Notes under the pieces: model-generated
What the model was told of the DNA's origin: nothing
The model's input: the letters and a program-made list of their open reading frames with translations, nothing else
Databases searched by the model: none
Part shown: positions 17,312 through 26,895 of the stretch, in pieces
Layout: every line of letters starts with the position of its first letter
Position numbering within the stretch: the stretch's first letter is position 1
Source of the DNA: Actinocrinis sp035653575
Lineage (GTDB): Bacteria > Actinomycetota > Actinomycetes > Streptomycetales > Catenulisporaceae
Assembly: GCF_035653575.1 (NCBI RefSeq)
Contig: NZ_DASRBQ010000006.1
Coordinates: forward strand, 1-64,000
Length of the DNA stretch: 64,000 nt
Reading direction: 5' to 3'
Translations under genes and position numbers: made by a program

Positions 17312-18133
17312 ATGGGTGAGGCGAGCGAGGACCGGCGCGAGTTCGTGACTCGGCGTCAGGCGGGTGATTCGGAGACCGTTCGGGCTAATCGGCGGTGGTG
17401 GGACGGCGCGTCGGACTGGTATCAGGACGAGCATGGCGCGTTCCTCGGCGACGCGCGGTTCCTGTGGGGACCGGAGGGTTTATACGAGGACGATGCACGG
17501 CTGCTCGGCGCGGTATCCGGCAAACGGGTGCTCGAGGTCGGCTGCGGCGCGGCGCAGTGTTCTCGCTGGCTGGCGAAGCAGGGTGCGGACGTCGTGGCAT
17601 TCGACCTGTCGTGGCGCCAACTGCAACACGCGAGGCGTATCGACGAGAGCCTTGGCGAGCCGCCGCTGCGCCTGGTGCAGGCTGACGCGACGGTCATCCC
17701 GTTTGCGGACGAGTCGTTTGATATCGCATGTTCGGCGTTCGGAGCCGTGCCGTTCGTCGCGGACTCGGCTTCCGTGATGCGTGAGGTCGCGCGGGTGCTG
17801 CGGCCGGGCGGCCGGTGGGTGTTCGCGGTAACGCATCCCTTCCGCTGGTGTCTGCCGGACGATGGCGGTGAGGGCGGCCTACGCATCCGCGACTCCTACT
17901 TCGATCGGCGCCCTTACGTGGAGCAGGACGAGGACGGCGTCGCGACGTACGTGGAGCACCATCGGACGCTCGGCGACCGGGTGCGTGAACTGACCGCCGC
18001 CGGCCTCGTACTGCTGGATCTCGTCGAGCCGGAGTATCCGGAGGACATGGACGACCGGTGGGGCGGCGGCTGGTCGAAGCTGCGCGGGCGGCTGGTCCCC
18101 GGCACCGCGATCTTCGTGACCGAGAAGCGTTAG
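17312..18133 (+). CDS. Class I SAM-dependent methyltransferase
   Basis: 273-aa Rossmann-fold methyltransferase. SAM-binding motif I is VLEVGCGAAQ (73-82), followed by the acidic strand end VVAFDLSWRQL and motif II-like DESFDIACSAFGAVPF. It is of the Methyltransf_11 type and the substrate is unknown. Divergent from rpsA; I recall a similar neighbour in Streptomyces. Leu57 is encoded by the rare TTA codon (17480-17482), so translation may depend on a bldA-like tRNA. Confidence 0.87.
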   Translation: MGEASEDRREFVTRRQAGDSETVRANRRWWDGASDWYQDEHGAFLGDARFLWGPEGLYEDDARLLGAVSGKRVLEVGCGAAQCSRWLAKQGADVVAFDLSWRQLQHARRIDESLGEPPLRLVQADATVIPFADESFDIACSAFGAVPFVADSASVMREVARVLRPGGRWVFAVTHPFRWCLPDDGGEGGLRIRDSYFDRRPYVEQDEDGVATYVEHHRTLGDRVRELTAAGLVLLDLVEPEYPEDMDDRWGGGWSKLRGRLVPGTAIFVTEKR

Positions 18134-18281
18134 CGGCCGCTGCCTTCCTCGTCGACTGCGCTGCGGTAAGCGCCGGGCGGCTGGTACCGGCGCAGCGGTG
18201 CGGATACAGTCCTGAGCCGACACTCGCGGGACCGGCAGGCACGAACCTCCCGCGACCGCTTTCCCGGAAGGGGCGCCGCCC

Positions 18282-19568
18282 ATGGCCCGCCGCCACCTCG
18301 CCGACAACGCCCTCCTGGTCGCCGTCGGCACACTGGTCGGCAGCGTGCTGTCCTACGGCTTCAGCTTCGCGCTGGCCCACCTGCTCGACCAGACCGGTTA
18401 CGGGCAGATCGGCTCGCTGCTGATGATCTCGCTGGTGGCCTCGATCCCGGCGACGGCGATCCAGGCGGTCACGGCGCGCCGGATCGCCAGCGCCGGGCCG
18501 CTCGACACCCCGGGGCTGCGCGCGCTGACCGGGCCGCTGGTGCGCTGGTCGCTGCTGGTCGGGCTGGGCACGACGGTGCTGCTCGCGGCGCTGGCCCCGG
18601 CGGTGTCCGCGCTGCTGCCCGCGGTGTCCACGGGCGAGGTCGCGTGGACCGCGCTGAGCCTCGTCCCGAACGCGTTGATCTTCTGCTACCTGGGCGTCGC
18701 GCAGGGCAGCTCGCGGTTCCGCGCCTTCTCGGTGCTGTTCGTTGGCTTCAACGGGGCGAAGCTGCTGGCTGGTGTCGTCGCGGGCGCGGCGGGCGCGCGA
18801 CCGGGCCTGATCATGGGCGTCGTGGCCGCCTCCTGGTTCGCGACGGCGGCGGCAGCGCACTACGGGCTGGCTGACATTGTCGGCAAGCCGCATTTGGTCC
18901 GCGGCCTCGGATACGTACACGAGCTGGGCACCGCATCGTGGAGTCTCGGTGCGGTACTCGTCCTCTCGCTGCTCGACGGCCTGCTCGCCGCGCACTACTT
19001 CAACGGGGACGTGCTCGGCCGTTATCAGGCGGGCGCGCTGTTCACCCGTGCAGGCTATTTCGGTCCGCAGTTCGTCGGCGTGCTGGCGTATCCGAAGCTC
19101 GCCGTCCCGGAGACCCGGCGCAAGGCGCTCACGACCGCGGTGGTGCTTTCGGTCGGAATCGGGCTGTTCATCGTCGCGTGCACGCTCTTCGCCGCCAGTC
19201 CGATAATCCGCATCGCCTTCGGCGCCAAGTACCTCGGCGGCGCGGGCGCGCATTTCGACCTCGCCTCGGCGGCCTGGCTGTTCGCGCTGGCCGGAGCCAC
19301 GCAAGCACTGGTACAGCTCGCGCTGCTGGACGCGGTCGCCCGGCGTTCGCACGTGATCGGCTGGCTGGTCTTCGGCGGGATCGTGATCGAGGCCGCGATC
19401 ATCCTCAGTTTCGCGCATCACACCGCGACGCAGCTGATCGGGACTGCGGCGTGCTGCGGAACGGCCACCGCGGTGGCGAGTCTCACCGTGTCCACGCTCG
19501 CCCGGCACCACGCGGCGGCGCAGCACCCGGCGCAGCCGAACTCCGAGTACGTCACCGCAACCCCCTGA
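18282..19568 (+). CDS. MOP-superfamily flippase-like membrane protein
   Basis: A 428-aa protein of about twelve hydrophobic segments. The N-terminus (LLDQTGYGQIGSLLMISLVASIPATAIQAV) resembles polysaccharide flippases of the Wzx/oligosaccharide-lipid exporter group, where a conserved tract between helices 1 and 3 has this form. It may move a lipid-linked glycan across the membrane. No glycosyltransferase cluster is adjacent, so the cargo is unknown. It follows the methyltransferase by 148 bp. Confidence 0.72.
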   Translation: MARRHLADNALLVAVGTLVGSVLSYGFSFALAHLLDQTGYGQIGSLLMISLVASIPATAIQAVTARRIASAGPLDTPGLRALTGPLVRWSLLVGLGTTVLLAALAPAVSALLPAVSTGEVAWTALSLVPNALIFCYLGVAQGSSRFRAFSVLFVGFNGAKLLAGVVAGAAGARPGLIMGVVAASWFATAAAAHYGLADIVGKPHLVRGLGYVHELGTASWSLGAVLVLSLLDGLLAAHYFNGDVLGRYQAGALFTRAGYFGPQFVGVLAYPKLAVPETRRKALTTAVVLSVGIGLFIVACTLFAASPIIRIAFGAKYLGGAGAHFDLASAAWLFALAGATQALVQLALLDAVARRSHVIGWLVFGGIVIEAAIILSFAHHTATQLIGTAACCGTATAVASLTVSTLARHHAAAQHPAQPNSEYVTATP

Positions 19569-19659
19569 TTTCTGATCCTGTCGCCTGCCGCCATCCGCGG
19601 TACGAAGTCGAACTCTGCGTTACCGCGTGCGGCGACGCCCTACAGGTTCCGGTCGGAGT

Positions 19660-19676
19660 ATGTGGGGCGCCCACAT
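19660..19676. promoter_or_regulatory. Operator-like inverted repeat before the hydroxybutyrate dehydrogenase gene
   Basis: ATGTGGG-GCG-CCCACAT, perfect 7-bp arms with a 3-nt centre, ends 35 bp before the dehydrogenase ATG. A -10-like TACGGT ends 7 nt before the same ATG, which suggests a leaderless transcript with this repeat near the -35 position. The PucR/GAF-type regulator encoded just downstream is the obvious candidate binder, but that is inference. Confidence 0.45.
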
Positions 19677-19711
19677 GCGCGTGACCGCGGCGTGACCCTA
19701 CGGTCGGGACC

Positions 19712-20491
19712 ATGACGACGGTGGATCTGGCGCCCGAGACCGACAAGGTGGACCTGACCGGCCGCACCGCGCTGGTCACCGGCGCCGCGAGCGGGATCGG
19801 GCGGGCGTGCGCCGTGGCGTTCGCGGCGGCCGGAGCGCGGGTGCGCGCGGTGGACTTGGACGAGGCCGGGGCCGCCGAGGTGGCGGCGGCGATCGGCGGT
19901 GAGGGGCGGGGGGTCGATCTGGCCGAGCTGGACGCGCTGCCCGTCCTGGCTGCCGACGCGGACATCATCGTGAACAACGCCGGCTTCCAGGTGGTGCGGC
20001 CGGTCGAGCAGTTTCCGCCGGAAACCTTCCGGCGGATGCTGGCCGTGATGGTCGAGGCGCCGTTTCGGCTGGTGCGCGGCGCGCTGCCGGGGATGTACGA
20101 GCGCGGCTGGGGCCGGGTCGTGAACATCTCCTCGGTGCACGGGTTGCGCGCCTCGGCGTACAAGGCGGGCTATGTGACGGCGAAGCACGCGCTCGAAGGC
20201 TTCTCCAAGGTGGTGGCGGTCGAGGGCGGGCCGCGCGGGGTGACCTCGAACTGCATTAATCCCGGCTATGTCCGCACGCCGCTGGTCGAACGGCAGATCG
20301 CGGAACAGGCGGCCGCGCACGGCATACCGGAGGACCGGGTCATCGGCGAGGTGCTGCTGGCCAGGTCGGCGACGAAGCGGCTGATCGAGCCGGCCGAGGT
20401 CGCGCAGCTGGCCGTGTACCTGTGCTCCCCCGGTGCTTCCTTCATCAACGGCGCGTCGCTCGCCGTCGACGGGGCCTGGACCGCGCAGTAG
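19712..20491 (+). CDS. 3-Hydroxybutyrate dehydrogenase (SDR family)
   Basis: NAD-dependent oxidation of (R)-3-hydroxybutyrate to acetoacetate. The 259-aa short-chain dehydrogenase has TGAASGIG (23-30), NNAG (88-91), catalytic Ser140/141, Tyr154 and Lys158. The hydroxybutyrate-dehydrogenase-specific stretches SSVHGLRASAYKAGYVTAKH and NPGYVRTPLVERQI are present. It sits next to a sensor-type regulator, a secreted polyester depolymerase and, further on, a 3-oxoacid CoA-transferase that would use the acetoacetate. Confidence 0.88.
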   Translation: MTTVDLAPETDKVDLTGRTALVTGAASGIGRACAVAFAAAGARVRAVDLDEAGAAEVAAAIGGEGRGVDLAELDALPVLAADADIIVNNAGFQVVRPVEQFPPETFRRMLAVMVEAPFRLVRGALPGMYERGWGRVVNISSVHGLRASAYKAGYVTAKHALEGFSKVVAVEGGPRGVTSNCINPGYVRTPLVERQIAEQAAAHGIPEDRVIGEVLLARSATKRLIEPAEVAQLAVYLCSPGASFINGASLAVDGAWTAQ

Positions 20492-20535
20492 CTCCCGACC
20501 ACACTGGGTCGCGCGAGGGTGAATGGAAGACGGCA

Positions 20536-22509
20536 ATGGACGTTAACGCCAAGAGGGACCTCACCGGCACGGCTACCGCGAACGCCGCAGCGGGCGCGGG
20601 AGCTTCGGGCGGGACAGCGGCCGATGCCGAGCTGCCGTTTCTCAGCCTCTTGGTCCAGGACGCCTCTGCCGTCGAGTACGACGCCCCGCTCGCCCGCGCA
20701 CATGACGACGGCGCCGGCCCCGAGGCGATCGCCCGGTTGGAGCGAGCCCGGACGCTTGCCTTGCGCGTGCGTGCGACGCTGCGTGAACAGCGGCGCCGAG
20801 AGACGGAACTGGCCGCGCTGTTCGAGACCGCCAGCGACTTGGCGGGTCTACGCGACTTGGATTCGGTACTGCGTGCGATCGTCGTGAGGGCACGCAAGCT
20901 GTTGAATACCGACGTCGCGTACCTCACGCTGAACGACCCTGCCGCAGACGACACGTATATGCGGGTGACCGACGGCTCGGTCTCGGCGAAGTTTCAACAG
21001 GTGCGGCTCGGCATGGGCGAGGGGCTGGGTGGCCTCGTCGCGCAGACCGCCTCGCCTTACGTCACCGCGGACTACCTGAACGACGCCCAGTTCAACCACA
21101 CGCGCTCGATCGACGCGGCAGTGCACGAAGAAGGCCTGGTCGCGATTCTCGGTGTGCCGCTGCTGTCCAACGGGCGCGTGATCGGCGTGCTGTTCGCCTC
21201 CGACCGGCGGGTTCGGCCGTTCAGCCGGGACGAGATCGCGCTGCTCAGTTCGCTGGCCACGCATGCGGCGATCGCGATCGAGTCAGCGAACCAACTGGCC
21301 GAGACCAAGGCGGCGCTCGCGGAGCTGGCCGAGGCGAGCCGCACCATTCAAGCGCACAGCGCTTCCGTAGAGCGCGCCGCGGAAGCCCATGAGGCGTTGA
21401 CCGGTCTGCTGCTGCGTGGCGCCGGCCTCGGCGAGTTGGCAGCGTCCGTCGCCGAACTGCTCGGCGGCTCGGTCGCGATCGTGGATGACACCGGGCGCTG
21501 CCTGTGCGGGCTGCTTGAACCGGACGAACGCGACGCGGTTGACTCGGCCGCGGCGCAGTCGGCGAAGACCGGTCGCGCGCTGCCGGCCGGCCGGCTCTGG
21601 GTGGCGGCGGTGACCGCGGGCCAGGAGCGGTTGGGCGCGATGGTGCTGCGCGGGCGACCCGAGCTGGATCTGGAGGGCGCGGACCAGCGGATCTTGGAGC
21701 GCGCGGCGACGATGACGGCGCTGCGGCTGCTGATCGAGCGCTCGGTGCAGGAGGCGGAGCATCGGGTACGCGGCGAATTGGTGGCGGACCTGCTGGCCGC
21801 GTCCGACCGGGGTGAGCCGAGCCTGGAGTCGCTGCGGGAGCGGGCACGCAGGCTCGGCGCGGATCTCGACGTGCCTTACATCGCCGTCGCGGCGTACGCA
21901 CAGGACGCCGACCGCCAACGCCTCGCCTCGGCGGCCGCGCACCTGGCGGCGACCAACCGCGGCCTGGCCGGCGAGCGTGGCGGCACCACGGTGTTGCTGC
22001 TGCCCGGCTCGGATGCGACCGGCGTGGCACGCGACGTGGTGCACCATCTGCATGGCGCGATTCAGCGGCCGGTCACGGCAGGCGCGGCGGGTCCGGTCCG
22101 CGGGCCGGCTGCCTTCGCCGCCGCGCATGCCGAGGCGGCTCGCTGCCTGGCCGCGCTTCAGGCTCTCGGCCGGATCGGCGACGCGGCGTCCACGCGTGAC
22201 CTGGGTTTCGTCGGGCTGCTGCTCGGCGGCACGGAGCCGCGCAAGTCGGATGTTCCGGCGTTCGTACAGGCGACGCTCGGGCCTGTGCTCGACTATGACG
22301 CTCGGCGGTCGACTGAGTTGGTGCACACGCTGGATGCGTACTTCGGCTGCGGCGGGAATCTGATGCGGACTAAGGATGTCCTGCACGTCCACGTCAACAC
22401 CGTGACGCAGCGTTTGGATCGGATCGCGCAGCTGCTTGGCGCGGATTGGAACTGCCCCGAGCGCGCCCTAGAGCTACAGCTGGCGTTGCGGTTGCACCAG
22501 TTGCTGTGA
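20536..22509 (+). CDS. GAF-domain PucR/CdaR-type transcriptional regulator
   Basis: 657-aa regulator. A short coiled segment (about 65-95) leads to a GAF ligand-sensing domain (about 95-270; LGMGEGLGGLVAQTASPYVTAD). A CdaR/GGDEF-like middle region follows, and the C-terminal PucR-type helix-turn-helix (about 595-650) contains GNLMRTKDVLHVHVNTVTQRLDRI. Regulators of this build activate catabolic genes when the GAF domain binds a metabolite. ATG 20536 has GGAAG upstream. Only 44 bp separate it from the dehydrogenase gene, so the two are probably co-transcribed and it may control the hydroxybutyrate genes. Confidence 0.85.
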   Translation: MDVNAKRDLTGTATANAAAGAGASGGTAADAELPFLSLLVQDASAVEYDAPLARAHDDGAGPEAIARLERARTLALRVRATLREQRRRETELAALFETASDLAGLRDLDSVLRAIVVRARKLLNTDVAYLTLNDPAADDTYMRVTDGSVSAKFQQVRLGMGEGLGGLVAQTASPYVTADYLNDAQFNHTRSIDAAVHEEGLVAILGVPLLSNGRVIGVLFASDRRVRPFSRDEIALLSSLATHAAIAIESANQLAETKAALAELAEASRTIQAHSASVERAAEAHEALTGLLLRGAGLGELAASVAELLGGSVAIVDDTGRCLCGLLEPDERDAVDSAAAQSAKTGRALPAGRLWVAAVTAGQERLGAMVLRGRPELDLEGADQRILERAATMTALRLLIERSVQEAEHRVRGELVADLLAASDRGEPSLESLRERARRLGADLDVPYIAVAAYAQDADRQRLASAAAHLAATNRGLAGERGGTTVLLLPGSDATGVARDVVHHLHGAIQRPVTAGAAGPVRGPAAFAAAHAEAARCLAALQALGRIGDAASTRDLGFVGLLLGGTEPRKSDVPAFVQATLGPVLDYDARRSTELVHTLDAYFGCGGNLMRTKDVLHVHVNTVTQRLDRIAQLLGADWNCPERALELQLALRLHQLL

Positions 22510-22543
22510 CGCCTAGGACGCGCTCGGGCGTGTACGCGTGCTG

Positions 22544-23839
22544 CTACGGGCAGTGTGAGTCGGCGATCACGTAGTAGCCCGAGCTCGTCTCCTCCAGGGT
22601 GTGGACCGTGTAGATGTTCCACAGGCCCATGTTTTGGTTGGAGCCGTTGGCGTACGTGTACCCGCCGGACTGGTACGCGTGCCCGTCAACGGTTTGCTGA
22701 TAGTTGTTCTCGGTAAAGCACTTCGGGCTCCACGTCGAGGACGGGCTCGATGACGGCGATGCGGACGCCGACGGCGTGGGTGAGGTAGACGGCGACGCTG
22801 TCGCGCTCGACGAGGACCCGGAGCCGGATCCGTTGAGGCCCCAGAAGAGTGCTGTGTAGTACGTCGAGCAGATGTAGTTGAGGAAGTACGCGCCGGTCGT
22901 ACCGCACTGTGCGGTTGCTGAGCCGGGGTTAACTGCCAGGCCGTGGCCCATGCCGGAGATCATGTACATCTCGACTGCGGGCTTACCGCTCGCGTCGTTG
23001 TAAATGCTCTCGGTGGTACCGCCGGGCAGCGATGCGGTAGACGAAGCCGTCTGGCTGATGCCCCACACGCCGGTCCACTGGTCCATCAGATCGGTCGCGT
23101 TGGCGGGGTTGACGGTGTAGTCGCTCGTGCCCTGCCAGATGGCGACGCGCGGCCAGGGGCCGCTGTATCCGGGATCTGAGTTGGTCGCCAGCGCGGCCCA
23201 CTGCGCGACGGTCTTGTTCACCGTGCCGGACTGGCAGGGAGAGGCGCTGGTGCTGCCGCCGGTGGCGCACTGGGCCGGAAGGCCGGAGTCGACCGAGCCG
23301 GCCGCGAACACGTCCGGGTAGTCGGCGAGCAGGTCGGCGGTCATCCCGCCGCCGGCGGACAGCCCGGTGACGTAGATCCGGGAGGCGTCGATCGAGTAGT
23401 GCGCCTGCATGTACTGGACCATTTGGATGATCGAGGCGGCTTCGCCGTTGCCGCGGGTGTCGTCCGAGGAGGTGAACCAGTCGAAGCACTCGAGGGAGTT
23501 GTTCGCGGAGGTCTGCTGCGGGAAGACCAGGTCGAAGCCCCACTGGTCGGCGTACTTGGGCCAGCCGGAGTCGTTGTAGTAGTCGGACGCCTGCTGGGTG
23601 CACCCGTGCAGGGCGACCACGAGCGGGGCGTTCGGCTGGGCGGAGGCGGGGATGTAGTCGTACATCTGGAGCGCGCCCGGGTTCGAGCCGAAGTTCGAGA
23701 CCTGGGTCAGCGAGCCGGCGGCCTGGGCACGCTGGCCCGAGCCGGTGGCGACGAGGAACGCGGTGAGTGCGGCGAGCACGACGGCCAGCGCGAGGGAGGC
23801 GCGGGTCGGCGGGCGGCGCGCAAACGACTTTGGTTGCAC
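22544..23839 (-). CDS. Secreted esterase of the polyhydroxyalkanoate depolymerase family
   Basis: 431-aa secreted alpha/beta hydrolase. Signal peptide to about residue 41; oxyanion HGC (78-80); lipase box GLSAG with nucleophile Ser161; acid in GTSDYTVNP; catalytic His in GMGHG. This is the type 1 short-chain-length PHA depolymerase / feruloyl esterase group (CE1-like). A Ser/Pro/Thr linker joins a compact C-terminal module of about 62 residues with two Cys, which could bind polymer. GTG start with GAAAGG 6 nt upstream. Genome context (hydroxybutyrate dehydrogenase, CoA-transferase) favours polyester over feruloyl substrates, but sequence alone does not decide. Confidence 0.82.
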   Translation of the reverse strand: MQPKSFARRPPTRASLALAVVLAALTAFLVATGSGQRAQAAGSLTQVSNFGSNPGALQMYDYIPASAQPNAPLVVALHGCTQQASDYYNDSGWPKYADQWGFDLVFPQQTSANNSLECFDWFTSSDDTRGNGEAASIIQMVQYMQAHYSIDASRIYVTGLSAGGGMTADLLADYPDVFAAGSVDSGLPAQCATGGSTSASPCQSGTVNKTVAQWAALATNSDPGYSGPWPRVAIWQGTSDYTVNPANATDLMDQWTGVWGISQTASSTASLPGGTTESIYNDASGKPAVEMYMISGMGHGLAVNPGSATAQCGTTGAYFLNYICSTYYTALFWGLNGSGSGSSSSATASPSTSPTPSASASPSSSPSSTWSPKCFTENNYQQTVDGHAYQSGGYTYANGSNQNMGLWNIYTVHTLEETSSGYYVIADSHCP

Positions 23840-23863
23840 GAAATGCCTTTCGCCGGTGGGTGT

Positions 23864-23877
23864 GGCCTTTCCAGGCC
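23864..23877. promoter_or_regulatory. Inverted repeat upstream of the depolymerase start
   Basis: GGCCT-TTCC-AGGCC, perfect 5-bp arms, 25 bp upstream of the GTG. It could be an operator or a leader hairpin. G/C-rich repeats of this length can occur by chance. Confidence 0.25.
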
Positions 23878-23913
23878 GTGACCTTAGGCGGGATTTCGCG
23901 CTTTCATCATGTG

Positions 23914-24861
23914 TTATGCCGCCACTTCAGGCGGCGCGGCAGTGTTGTTCGCGCGACCGCGTTGTTTGTGTTCGGCGTGCCGGATCAATTCGGCGGCCAC
24001 CGTATCGGCGCCGACGCCGGGTCCGATGATCGTGTAGTGATTGGTGTCTGATATCAGCGTGGCGGTTACCCGAGCGCGGTCGATACCGGCCGCCGTGAGG
24101 ATGTCGTGGTCGTAGAAGCCGTGCGGCTGGTTGAGAATGCCGCGCTCCGCGTAGAGGAGTGTCACCGGGCACGTCGCGGTGTTGATCGCCTCGCTGACGA
24201 AGTCGTCGGTGATCAACTGTCGTCCGTCTGCCCGTATCGCGTCCTCGATGCATGAGGAGATGACCTTGCCGTCGGGCAGCCAGAGGGTGTCGCGGCCCAG
24301 ATATGCGACGAGTTGCGGGCTCCAATGGCCGATGAACGAGGGATGCTCCCGGTGGAAGTCCAGGTATGCCTCGCCGTCGGCGAAGGTCATGTGCAGCTTG
24401 CGGATCGCGGGGCCGACCGTGAATTCCAGCAGCTCGTCGGGATCGTCGATGCCGGAGACGAGCGGAAGCCTGGCGCCGCCGTCCACCGCGACGAGCGATT
24501 CCACGCGGTCGGGATGCCGCGCGGCGAGCGCGCAGACGATGAACGCGCCGAGGGAGTGCCCGACGAGCACTGCGCGGTCCAGGCCGGCGTGGTCGAGGAC
24601 GGCGATGACGTCGTCCACGTCGGCATCGAGTCCCCAGGGCGCGGCTATGTCCCGGGAGTAGGCGCGGCCGCGCAGGTCGAGGGCGAGGAGGTTGACCCGG
24701 CGATCGACGGCTTCGGCGACCGCGGCCCAGGCCAGGGCGTTCGCGGTGATGCCGTGCACCAGTACGGCGGTCGGCGCGCCGGGCTCTGCCGCGGCCCAGC
24801 GCAGCAGATCCCCGCCCCTGACCGGTATCTGGTATTCCTCGAAATCGCGGAAGTCAGCCAC
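23914..24861 (-). CDS. Alpha/beta hydrolase coupled to the ABC transporter operon
   Basis: Cytoplasmic 315-aa alpha/beta hydrolase without signal peptide. Nucleophile Ser103 in GHSLG, oxyanion HG at 36-37, and a probable catalytic His in DTNHYT. Its GTG overlaps the livM-type stop by 8 nt, making it the last of six coupled genes. It may therefore act on the imported substrate, for example an ester, lactone or short oligoester. The family is too broad to name the reaction. Confidence 0.8.
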   Translation of the reverse strand: MADFRDFEEYQIPVRGGDLLRWAAAEPGAPTAVLVHGITANALAWAAVAEAVDRRVNLLALDLRGRAYSRDIAAPWGLDADVDDVIAVLDHAGLDRAVLVGHSLGAFIVCALAARHPDRVESLVAVDGGARLPLVSGIDDPDELLEFTVGPAIRKLHMTFADGEAYLDFHREHPSFIGHWSPQLVAYLGRDTLWLPDGKVISSCIEDAIRADGRQLITDDFVSEAINTATCPVTLLYAERGILNQPHGFYDHDILTAAGIDRARVTATLISDTNHYTIIGPGVGADTVAAELIRHAEHKQRGRANNTAAPPEVAA

Positions 24862-26026
24862 GCGGCGCCACCTCTTCCCGGCTTTTCGCGTTCACGGCGT
24901 CGCGCTTTGCGCGGTGCCGCCTGGTTATCGGCATACCTCTCATGGGCATGGTCGAGGCGCGCAGGCGCGCAGGCAACGTGGCGAGTCCACCCGGGAGAAA
25001 AAACACCACCGCCACGAACGAAACTCCTAACAAAAAGAGTGGCTGCTGTAGCGGGCTGCGCAGAAGGCCGGGGAGCGAGGCCACGGAGGAGGAGCCGGAA
25101 AGCCGGGTGAGCGACTGATCGGCGTACGCGTACAGCACTCCCCCGGCGACTACGCCCCATCGGCGCCCCGCGCCGCCGAGCACCACCATGACCAGCAGGC
25201 CGAGCGTGAAGTCCGATCCGGACACGGTGGGCGTCGCGCCGCCGAGCAGCAACAGATAAATCACTCCCCCGCCGGTGGCCAGCACTCCGGCGATCACGAA
25301 CGCGAGCAGCTTGAACAGGTACGGGTTCAGGCCCAGCACCTCGACGCGTTGCTGGTTCTCCTTCACCGCGCGCATCATCCGGCCGGGTATGGATGTGGTC
25401 AGCCACCAGACCACGGCCGCGCACAACGCCAGGTAGGCGAGGGCGAGCCAGTACAGGTTGGCGGTGTTGCGGATGCCGGAGAGCGCGGCCGGGACGGCGG
25501 CGGCGTTGAGCGTCTGGCCCTGCTCCCCTCCGGTCAGCGCGGGCGAGCCGGAGACCACCAGCAGCGAGACGGCCTGGCCGAAGGCGAGCGTGACCATGGC
25601 GAACCCGATGCCGTCCACGCGCAGCGCCACCGCGCCGAGCACGACCGCCGCGACCAGGCCGACGCCGAGTCCGGCGAGCGCGGATATCAGCAGGCTGTAT
25701 CCGGCGTGGTCGACCAGGATGGTGGTGACGTACATGCCGCCGGTCACGAACAGGCCGTGGCCGAAGGACATGATGCCGGTGTGCCCGAACAGCAGGTCGT
25801 AGCTGAGTGCGAGCCCTGCGAAGACCAGGCACACGGCGAGCAGTTGCAGGGTGCCGGGCGAGTCGAGCGGTCCGTCGAAGACTCCGGGCAGCTGGACGGT
25901 CGAGTAAGGGATCGCATAGAGCAGCACCAGTGCGAGCACGACGAGCGCCGCGCGTCGGGCCGTCCCGCCGCTCGAAGCGATCGCGCTCGTCGCTCTCGCG
26001 GGAATCAGTGGTCTATTCGGGCTCAT
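24854..26026 (-). CDS. Branched-chain-type ABC transporter permease (LivM-like), system 1
   Basis: 390-aa inner-membrane permease of the LivM type. It has about ten hydrophobic segments, GHTGIMSFGHGLFVTGGMY near the N-terminus, and the EAA-like segment RMMRAVKENQQRVEVLGLNPYLFKLLAF that contacts the ATPases. The start overlaps the livH-type stop by 4 nt (ATGA). These systems take branched-chain amino acids, amides, urea or short carboxylates; substrate not assignable from the permease. Confidence 0.88.
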   Translation of the reverse strand: MSPNRPLIPARATSAIASSGGTARRAALVVLALVLLYAIPYSTVQLPGVFDGPLDSPGTLQLLAVCLVFAGLALSYDLLFGHTGIMSFGHGLFVTGGMYVTTILVDHAGYSLLISALAGLGVGLVAAVVLGAVALRVDGIGFAMVTLAFGQAVSLLVVSGSPALTGGEQGQTLNAAAVPAALSGIRNTANLYWLALAYLALCAAVVWWLTTSIPGRMMRAVKENQQRVEVLGLNPYLFKLLAFVIAGVLATGGGVIYLLLLGGATPTVSGSDFTLGLLVMVVLGGAGRRWGVVAGGVLYAYADQSLTRLSGSSSVASLPGLLRSPLQQPLFLLGVSFVAVVFFLPGGLATLPARLRASTMPMRGMPITRRHRAKRDAVNAKSREEVAPRG

Positions 26027-26895
26027 GCCGGCCTGCCCTTAAGGTCGCGCCGGCGCAGCAACAGGACCGCGGCCAGCAGGATGACGACGGACTCGTCGCC
26101 GAGGTTCGGCGAGAGGTAGTTGGCGAACTGCTGCACCAGCCCGACCGCAGCGGAGGCCACGGCGGTCCCGGTGAGCGAGCCCATCCGGCCGAGCACCACG
26201 ACGACGAACGCGAAGATCAGCAGCGAGGTGCCGTCGCCGGGCGAGATCGATCCCTGGTACAGGCCGTCGAGCAGCCCGGCCAGGCCTGCGGCGGCTCCGC
26301 CGAGCGCGAAGACTCCGGTGAACGCGCGGTGCACGTCGATGCCGAGCGCCGCGACCATTTCCCGGTTCTCGACACCCGCACGCACGACCAGTCCCGCGCG
26401 GGTGCGAGCGAGCAGCAGCCGCAGGCCGCCGAGCAGCGCGAGCGCCGCGGCGATCAGCACGAAGCGCACCGTCGGGATGTGCGCGCCGAGGAGGTTGACG
26501 GTGCCGGCCAGCCACCCGGGCAGGGTCCAGGTGCGCGGGTCGGCGCCCCAGACCGCTTGCAGCAGCGCGGGAATCGCGAGCCCGAGGCCGACCGTCGCGA
26601 GCACCTGGTCGAGCGGCCGCGCATACAGGGGCCTGATGATGAAAAGCTCGGTGAGGGCGGCGAGCGCCGCGCCGCCGGCCACCGCGGCGATGAGAGCCAA
26701 CCCGAGTCCGAAGCCGCCCGCGACGTGGTCGGCCACGGTCCAGGCCGCGTAGCCGCCGACCGCGACGAAGGCCCCGTGCGCGAAGTTGAGCACGTCCATC
26801 AGCCCGAAGATGAGCGAGAGGCCGGAGGCGACCAGGAAGTAGAGCGCGGCGAGGCCGAGGCCGGTCGCGGACAGCAGAATCAGGGTGCTCACCAT
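26023..26895 (-). CDS. Branched-chain-type ABC transporter permease (LivH-like), system 1
   Basis: 290-aa permease of the LivH type with about eight hydrophobic segments. Family marker LIFGLMDVLNFAHGAFVAVGGY lies near residue 30, and the ATPase-contact segment (ENREMVAALGID) is present. ATG 26895 overlaps the stop of the upstream ATPase gene by 7 nt. Confidence 0.88.
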   Translation of the reverse strand: MVSTLILLSATGLGLAALYFLVASGLSLIFGLMDVLNFAHGAFVAVGGYAAWTVADHVAGGFGLGLALIAAVAGGAALAALTELFIIRPLYARPLDQVLATVGLGLAIPALLQAVWGADPRTWTLPGWLAGTVNLLGAHIPTVRFVLIAAALALLGGLRLLLARTRAGLVVRAGVENREMVAALGIDVHRAFTGVFALGGAAAGLAGLLDGLYQGSISPGDGTSLLIFAFVVVVLGRMGSLTGTAVASAAVGLVQQFANYLSPNLGDESVVILLAAVLLLRRRDLKGRPA

